Shown: positions 60,673 to 64,000 of the stretch, one piece after another
How positions within the stretch are numbered: position 1 is the first letter of the stretch
Layout: every line of letters begins with the position of its first letter
Notes under the pieces: generated by a model
Told to the model about the DNA's origin: nothing
What the model saw: only the letters and a program-made list of their open reading frames with translations
The model's database searches: none
Source of the DNA: Thermonema lapsum
Lineage (GTDB): Bacteria > Bacteroidota > Bacteroidia > Cytophagales > Thermonemataceae
Direction: 5' to 3'
DNA length: 64,000 nt
NCBI RefSeq assembly: GCF_011761635.1
Contig: NZ_JAASRN010000001.1
Span: forward strand, 1,167,750-1,231,749
Program-made: the position numbers and the translations under genes

Positions 60673-61119
60673 TTAACAACATTTACTTCCATCACTATTG
60701 AAGCTGTTATCACAACAGGAATGCTGCTTTAGAGTGCTTGATGTACCGCAACAGCCAGCTGATTGCCTTTTGTAGGAGGATATATCTCCCTTGGTTGGGA
60801 ACCCCCTTTCAACCCATCCGTCCATACCCAGTTTCATATTTACCACTTTCTCTGGGTCATAGCCGTGATTGATTAAAAAGCCTGCAGCTCTAAGGCTTCT
60901 TCCGCCACCTTTACAAACCATTACTATCTTTTTATCTTTTGGTACTTCGGTGTAGCGTTCTTCAAATTCGCTTAAAGGAATGTTGATGATGTTTGGCACA
61001 TCGTAAGCTAATTGTGCCACTTCATCTTTTTCACGCACATCTACTAACAATGCTCCGTTTTTTACCCACTCTTGTGTGGTGGTGGGGCAAATTTCTTTTA
61101 CTAAGGTTTGATTTTTCAT
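60673..61119 (-). CDS. Rhodanese-like protein with Cys-rich tail
   Basis: The protein is 148 aa. The rhodanese domain (about 10-105) has GALLVDVREKDEVAQLAYDV, IINIPLSEFEERY and the active-site loop VMVCKGGGRSLRAAGFL (Cys71). A C-terminal tail of about 40 residues contains AGCCGTSSTLKQHSCCDNS and ends SKCC, so it adds six Cys that could bind metal or relay sulfane sulfur. It sits 4 nt after the thioredoxin-like gene and is thus in the same operon. Confidence 0.92.
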   Translation of the reverse strand: MKNQTLVKEICPTTTQEWVKNGALLVDVREKDEVAQLAYDVPNIINIPLSEFEERYTEVPKDKKIVMVCKGGGRSLRAAGFLINHGYDPEKVVNMKLGMDGWVERGFPTKGDISSYKRQSAGCCGTSSTLKQHSCCDNSFNSDGSKCC

Positions 61120-61123
61120 GGCT

Positions 61124-61360
61124 TTATTTTTTTAAGAGTTCAACAATTTCGCTCACTTGAGCAACCCTGCCTTTGATTTTGATTTGTTCATCAATCATTA
61201 AAACTGGGGTAGTAAGTACATTGTACTTCATCATTTCTTCAATGTCTTCTACTTTTTCCACGTGAGCCTCCACGTTGGTTTGCTTGAGAGCTTCAAGCAC
61301 ATTTTCATAAGTGGCTTTGCACTTTGGGCAACCCGGACCTAATACTTTTATCTGTCTCAT
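61124..61360 (-). CDS. Thioredoxin-like small redox protein (redox-active disulfide type)
   Basis: The protein is 78 aa from the ATG at 61360 (MRQIKVLGPGCPKCKATYEN). GCPKC is the CxxC active site; VEKVEDIEEMMKYNVLTTPV then LMIDEQIKIKGRVAQVSEIV matches the small MTH895/TM0996 type of thioredoxin-like proteins (cis-Pro in TTPV). Such proteins are found next to ArsP-type permeases. It is the first gene of the operon after two operator palindromes (61385-61400 and 61414-61429), the second overlapping its promoter. Confidence 0.93.
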   Translation of the reverse strand: MRQIKVLGPGCPKCKATYENVLEALKQTNVEAHVEKVEDIEEMMKYNVLTTPVLMIDEQIKIKGRVAQVSEIVELLKK

Positions 61361-61384
61361 GTTTTTGGTGTTTTGATTATTCTG

Positions 61385-61400
61385 TTCGTAAATATACGAA
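61385..61400. promoter_or_regulatory. ArsR-type operator, site 1
   Basis: TTCGTAAATATACGAA is a nearly perfect palindrome, 25 nt before the thioredoxin-like start codon. The same pattern occurs at 61414-61429 and 61769-61784. Confidence 0.75.
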
Positions 61401-61413
61401 CAATAATTCGTAT

Positions 61414-61429
61414 TTCGCAAATCTACGAA
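61414..61429 (-). promoter_or_regulatory. ArsR-type operator, site 2, over the trx promoter
   Basis: TTCGCAAATCTACGAA shares the palindromic pattern. On the minus strand it contains TAGATTTG (61425-61418), a full match to the -7 box TAnnTTTG, so bound regulator would cover the promoter. Confidence 0.75.
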
Positions 61430-61446
61430 CAACATTTTAAAAAAAA

Positions 61447-61752
61447 TTATTCCAAAACCTTGTTGAGCAAAACTTTAGCAAGTTTGAAATTTTCTCTGTT
61501 GATACAATACTTGACGTTGGGTGGCGTAATATCACCTTGTATCAATCCTGCGTCTTTTAACTCTTTTAAGTGTTGAGAGAGTGTTGATTTAGCGATAGGT
61601 AGTTCTTCTGCCATATCTCCGTGATAGCAACACGCCTTGGAATTGAGCAATTCCAAAATAGCAATACGAACAGGGTGTGCTAATGCTTTTGCAAACCTTG
61701 CTGTCAGTTTTTGCTCTTCGGTGAAATAATTGTTCTTAGTAGCTCTTGCCAT
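61447..61752 (-). CDS. ArsR-family metal- or thiol-sensing repressor
   Basis: The protein is 101 aa. The winged-helix core is clear: ARFAKALAHPVRIAILELLN, CCYHGDMAEELPIAKSTLSQ followed by HLKELKDAGLIQGDI. The recognition helix starts at AKSTLSQHLKE. The sensor site differs from the ELCVC motif of classical ArsR: SKACCYHGD places two adjacent Cys and a His near the end of helix 3. It should repress the thiol operon and itself. The three matching palindromes lie before itself and before the thioredoxin-like gene. Confidence 0.93.
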   Translation of the reverse strand: MARATKNNYFTEEQKLTARFAKALAHPVRIAILELLNSKACCYHGDMAEELPIAKSTLSQHLKELKDAGLIQGDITPPNVKYCINRENFKLAKVLLNKVLE

Positions 61753-61768
61753 CTTTGTTGTTTTATAA

Positions 61769-61784
61769 TTCGCAAGTATACGAA
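61769..61784 (-). promoter_or_regulatory. ArsR-type operator, site 3, over the arsR promoter
   Basis: TTCGCAAGTATACGAA lies 17 nt upstream of the arsR start codon. On the minus strand it holds TATACTTG, a one-mismatch -7 box, which suggests autoregulation. Confidence 0.75.
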
Positions 61785-61887
61785 TAATAATTTAGAAAAT
61801 GATTTTCTATGCAAGCAACTATTTGTATTGAGTGGTGGTTGGGCTTCTATGCGCTTGGGCAAAATTAAATGGGCTGTTCAGTTTATC

Positions 61888-61902
61888 AAACCTATAAGGT
61901 TT
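61888..61902. repeat. REP-like palindrome left of the RAYT gene
   Basis: AAACCTATAAGGTTT is a palindrome with a single central mismatch. It lies 7 nt after the transposase stop codon and shares its core with the palindrome at 62524-62555. Confidence 0.65.
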
Positions 61903-61908
61903 TTAAAT

Positions 61909-62508
61909 TTAACTCAAAAACTCTAAATCGTCCTGCAAAGCAGCTAAATTTTCTTTGTGAAATCGCTCAAAACCTGCTTTACCGCCAAACCAATTCAACA
62001 CATATTCTCTTTGTAACTTGGTTGCTTTTTCGGATGTATGGGCTTGGTAGGAAGAGTATTTCCATTCGTCCAAACTTTTACAAAAGCCGTGATGAACAGG
62101 GTTTTGGTGAATGTAATTGACCAAAGTAGTAAAATAACTGTCTTCTTTTACTGCAACACGTCTGGTATAATCCAGAAAGAGTGCACCCTTCCGTTGATAC
62201 TTGATACTGCAGGCTTTAGCATAGGCATTGAGAAAATTACTTAGTTTTTGCATCACAAACTTGTGTGTACTGCCCGAAAATTTGGGTAGCTGCTGCAATA
62301 AGTGAATAGGTTTTACTTTTATTAGAAAATGAAAGTGATTGGGCATCAGGCAGTAAGCATATGTTTCCCATACACTTTCAGTATATTCAGCGTACTTTTT
62401 GAGAAAATATTGATAGTTATCATCAGTACGAAATAGATTTTCACTTCCAACTGCGTGGTTGAAAATGTGGTAAAAAGTTTCAGGCTCAAAGGGGTCTTGA
62501 TATTTCAT
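61909..62508 (-). CDS. REP-associated tyrosine transposase (RAYT, Y1-type)
   Basis: The protein is 199 aa. The HUH site is YCLMPNHFHFLIKV near residue 52, and the catalytic Tyr is in VNYIHQNPVHHGF near residue 126, with EWKYSSYQAH after it. These are the diagnostic motifs of IS200/IS605-like Y1 transposases of the RAYT branch. RAYT proteins cut and join REP palindromes in single-stranded DNA and are usually domesticated single genes. Palindromes with shared cores flank it (61888-61902 and 62524-62555), which are its likely substrates. Confidence 0.95.
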   Translation of the reverse strand: MKYQDPFEPETFYHIFNHAVGSENLFRTDDNYQYFLKKYAEYTESVWETYAYCLMPNHFHFLIKVKPIHLLQQLPKFSGSTHKFVMQKLSNFLNAYAKACSIKYQRKGALFLDYTRRVAVKEDSYFTTLVNYIHQNPVHHGFCKSLDEWKYSSYQAHTSEKATKLQREYVLNWFGGKAGFERFHKENLAALQDDLEFLS

Positions 62509-62523
62509 AGTATTTTCTTCTTA

Positions 62524-62555
62524 AAACCTATAGGTCTTTCAGACCTTATAGGTTT
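62524..62555. repeat. REP-like palindrome right of the RAYT gene
   Basis: AAACCTATAGGTCT and AGACCTTATAGGTTT form a hairpin with the loop TTC and one bulged base. It lies 16 nt upstream of the transposase start codon. Confidence 0.7.
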
Positions 62556-62682
62556 GTATTCGTAGCGGTCCGCCCGCGTGTAATGTAAACGAAACATGAG
62601 GTTACTGTTTGATCACCGTACGGATTGCTTATTTGAGCTCAAATGGATGTCGCAAGCATTAACGCTGGAATGAATGTTGAAT

Positions 62683-63588
62683 TTATTGCTTTCTTAACCA
62701 TACTGTTAGTTGCATACCGGTGTTTGTTGCCCTTATATAGGTTTTTAGTATTCCGTGAAAAATTTTGGGGAAATGGTAAATTGAGCCAACATCGTATCTA
62801 TAACTTTCTATTTTAAATTTTAACTTTTGTGATAATTTTATAAAGGATTTTAAATCAAACTCGTACAAATGAAAGGGAGGATGCATAGGGCTCAGGTGTG
62901 TTACATAATTTGTTCCTATGAGTCTATAATAAAAATTTATAAGTTTTGCTATCAGCCATTTTGATGAGGGAACTTCAATATGAATTATGCCATTTGGTTT
63001 TAACCACCTGAATGCTTTTTCAAGGCACTTTGATGATTCGTATAAGTGTTCAAAAACAGCACCAAAAGTTATAAAGTCAAAGAATTCTGGTTCATAGTCT
63101 GCATCTTCTATTGCACACAATTTTAGTTTTTCCTTCTTTATTCCCATTTTAGAGATGGCTCTTTCATAAAAAGAGATAGAAGGTTCGAGTCCGTATACGT
63201 CAAAACCTTCATTTTCCATTGAGAGCATTGCTTTTCCTAAACCTGCACCAATGTCAAGGGCTTTCATACCTGGTTTAAAATCTAACAGTTTTTTTGCTTC
63301 TTGAATTTGAGAACTGAAATAGGTTGGATTCCAAACAAAGTATTCATCTTTCCAATAGTCTTCTGGAGGCATTCCATAATGGTCTTGCAGATCAAATGGA
63401 ATAGGTTGAGGGTTTGAATAAATGAGACCGCAGTTAGTACATTTTAATATGGTCACAGATATTCCTGTTTTAGTCTTAGGTCTGAATCCCTGAGGCTTGT
63501 TCAATCGCTGTCCCAAAACTTTATGATTCTCTGTTTTGTCGCCACACATTTCGCAAAAAGAAATTTCTTTGAAAATATACCTTTTCAT
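62683..63588 (-). CDS. Class I SAM-dependent methyltransferase with N-terminal zinc ribbon
   Basis: The protein is 301 aa from the ATG at 63588 (MKRYIFKEISFCEMCGDKTE); a longer frame to 63798 has no supporting context. A zinc ribbon has CEMCGD near residue 12 and CTNCGLIYSNPQPIP near residue 50. The methyltransferase domain has ALDIGAGLGKAMLSMENEGF (motif I), DVYGLEPS, DFITFGAVFEHLYESSKCLE and LKPNGIIHIEVPS. Such enzymes are frequent in glycan or methyl-sugar loci (methyltransferase 11/25 type). No sugar gene is adjacent, so the substrate is unknown. Confidence 0.88.
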   Translation of the reverse strand: MKRYIFKEISFCEMCGDKTENHKVLGQRLNKPQGFRPKTKTGISVTILKCTNCGLIYSNPQPIPFDLQDHYGMPPEDYWKDEYFVWNPTYFSSQIQEAKKLLDFKPGMKALDIGAGLGKAMLSMENEGFDVYGLEPSISFYERAISKMGIKKEKLKLCAIEDADYEPEFFDFITFGAVFEHLYESSKCLEKAFRWLKPNGIIHIEVPSSKWLIAKLINFYYRLIGTNYVTHLSPMHPPFHLYEFDLKSFIKLSQKLKFKIESYRYDVGSIYHFPKIFHGILKTYIRATNTGMQLTVWLRKQ

Positions 63589-63904
63589 TGCGATTGTCTT
63601 TTGCTTTCGTTGTGTCCTTTTCCGGCAAAGATATTCATTTTCAAGCTTTGAAATTCTTGTTTTGATTATTGATTTTATCAGCAAAGCGGAGTTGTCTTGC
63701 AGATTGCACGTCTTCGGTTTGTTCAATGATATGAAGTGGGTGAGCAAAACCAACTTGTATACCCTTTTGATGGCAAAAATGGAGGCGAAGCGTACCACAC
63801 GCTCCGCAAGGTTTTGCTATTTTAAGAAGATAAGGGAGATCGTGATCTACACGAGGTTAAATTCAGACTGGTAAATTTGTAGTGAGTGAAGTAAAAAGAT
63901 TGGA
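63589..63904. other. Gap without a recognised gene
   Basis: The minus-strand frame of the methyltransferase continues here to 63798 but with no conserved sequence. No other gene is seen. The left end of an insertion element may lie within it, because an IS1-type transposase starts at 63950. Confidence 0.4.
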
Positions 63905-63936
63905 TTTGCTAACTAAATATAGATTTCATAATTTTG
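63905..63936 (+). promoter_or_regulatory. Bacteroidota-type promoter of the IS1-like gene
   Basis: TTTG (63905-63908) and TAATTTTG (63929-63936) are separated by exactly 20 nt, the same spacing as the promoter at 4269-4300. It lies 13 nt before the ATG at 63950. Confidence 0.65.
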
Positions 63937-63949
63937 TAGCAAAAAAGTC

Positions 63950-64000
63950 ATGAAGTGTCCAAGATGTAAAAGTAGTGAAAAAGTAAAAAATGGTAAAATT
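63950..64000 (+). CDS. Start of an IS1-type transposase (InsA-like), cut by window end
   Basis: Only 17 codons are visible: MKCPRCKSSEKVKNGKI. The CPRC zinc-ribbon pair followed by KVKNGK matches the N-terminus of IS1-family InsA or full-length transposases, which begin with a Cys-rich DNA-binding ribbon. The rest lies outside the window, so the intactness of the element cannot be judged. Confidence 0.65.
   Translation, partial: MKCPRCKSSEKVKNGKI

Noticed and set aside
63187..63200. tRNA-like T-loop sequence GGTTCGAGTCC
   Set aside because: It lies inside the methyltransferase gene (YGLEPS codons) and no cloverleaf can be built around it.

Overview
The window is a stretch of a Bacteroidota genome, probably a member of Cytophagales or a close relative. 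This rests on TonB- and SpoIIE-type genes, FmdE and DGDGDIG-type lipoproteins, the lack of Shine-Dalgarno sites at most starts, and several promoters matching the Bacteroidota pattern TTTG, about 20 nt, TAnnTTTG (clearest at 4269-4300 and 63905-63936). I saw no rRNA or tRNA gene and no CRISPR array.

Layout. 1-3.95 kb is AT-rich restriction-modification DNA: a left-truncated SPPY-type methyltransferase with a C-terminal SNase-like tail, an overlapping MjaI-family endonuclease, a broken XRE regulator and an Eco57I/TaqI-type adenine methyltransferase. At 4.27-4.46 kb sits a complete miniature gene (promoter, strong ribosome site, 21 codons with four PFG motifs, terminator). 4.5-37.4 kb is higher in GC and looks like core genome: a SiaC-like phosphoprotein, MATE pump, 7TM-DISM/SpoIIE phosphatase and STAS-like protein, M28 peptidase, hpt, dtd, PAS and TPR histidine kinases, tonB, gcvH, dusB, a DegT aminotransferase, a dnaX that needs slippage at an A11 run, rsgA, crtB, maeB and cobB. 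36.0-36.75 kb is a tandem array of three 223-228-bp units, each carrying the decayed 3' end of an Eco57I-type gene.

From 37.6 kb to 63.6 kb nearly every gene is on the minus strand and the DNA is visibly more AT-rich, as in a set of acquired modules. It holds a two-component system feeding a CzcA-type heavy-metal efflux operon (45.4-37.6 kb), a GxxExxY gene among CCACAGAGG hairpin elements (45.7-46.5 kb), a deletion scar joining a helicase N-terminus to a methyltransferase C-terminus (46.5-46.75 kb), a DODA/methyltransferase/DoxX/NmrA group beside an HxlR regulator, a two-component system followed by MgtC, VIT-like, MgtE and an outer membrane protein, a decayed glycine-zipper gene, and an ArsR-controlled thiol operon (ArsR, thioredoxin-like, rhodanese, GDCCVxC protein, permease, DinB). 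A REP-type transposase with flanking palindromes, a zinc-ribbon methyltransferase and the start of an IS1-type transposase close the window.

The most interesting items are the PFG mini-gene, the dnaX slippage site, repeated tails of Eco57I-type genes linked to CCACAGAGG hairpins and the GxxExxY gene, an 88-bp element filling intercistronic gaps exactly from stop to start codon, and shared palindromic operators in the ArsR operon. All gene functions are judged from motifs read by eye; no database search was possible.
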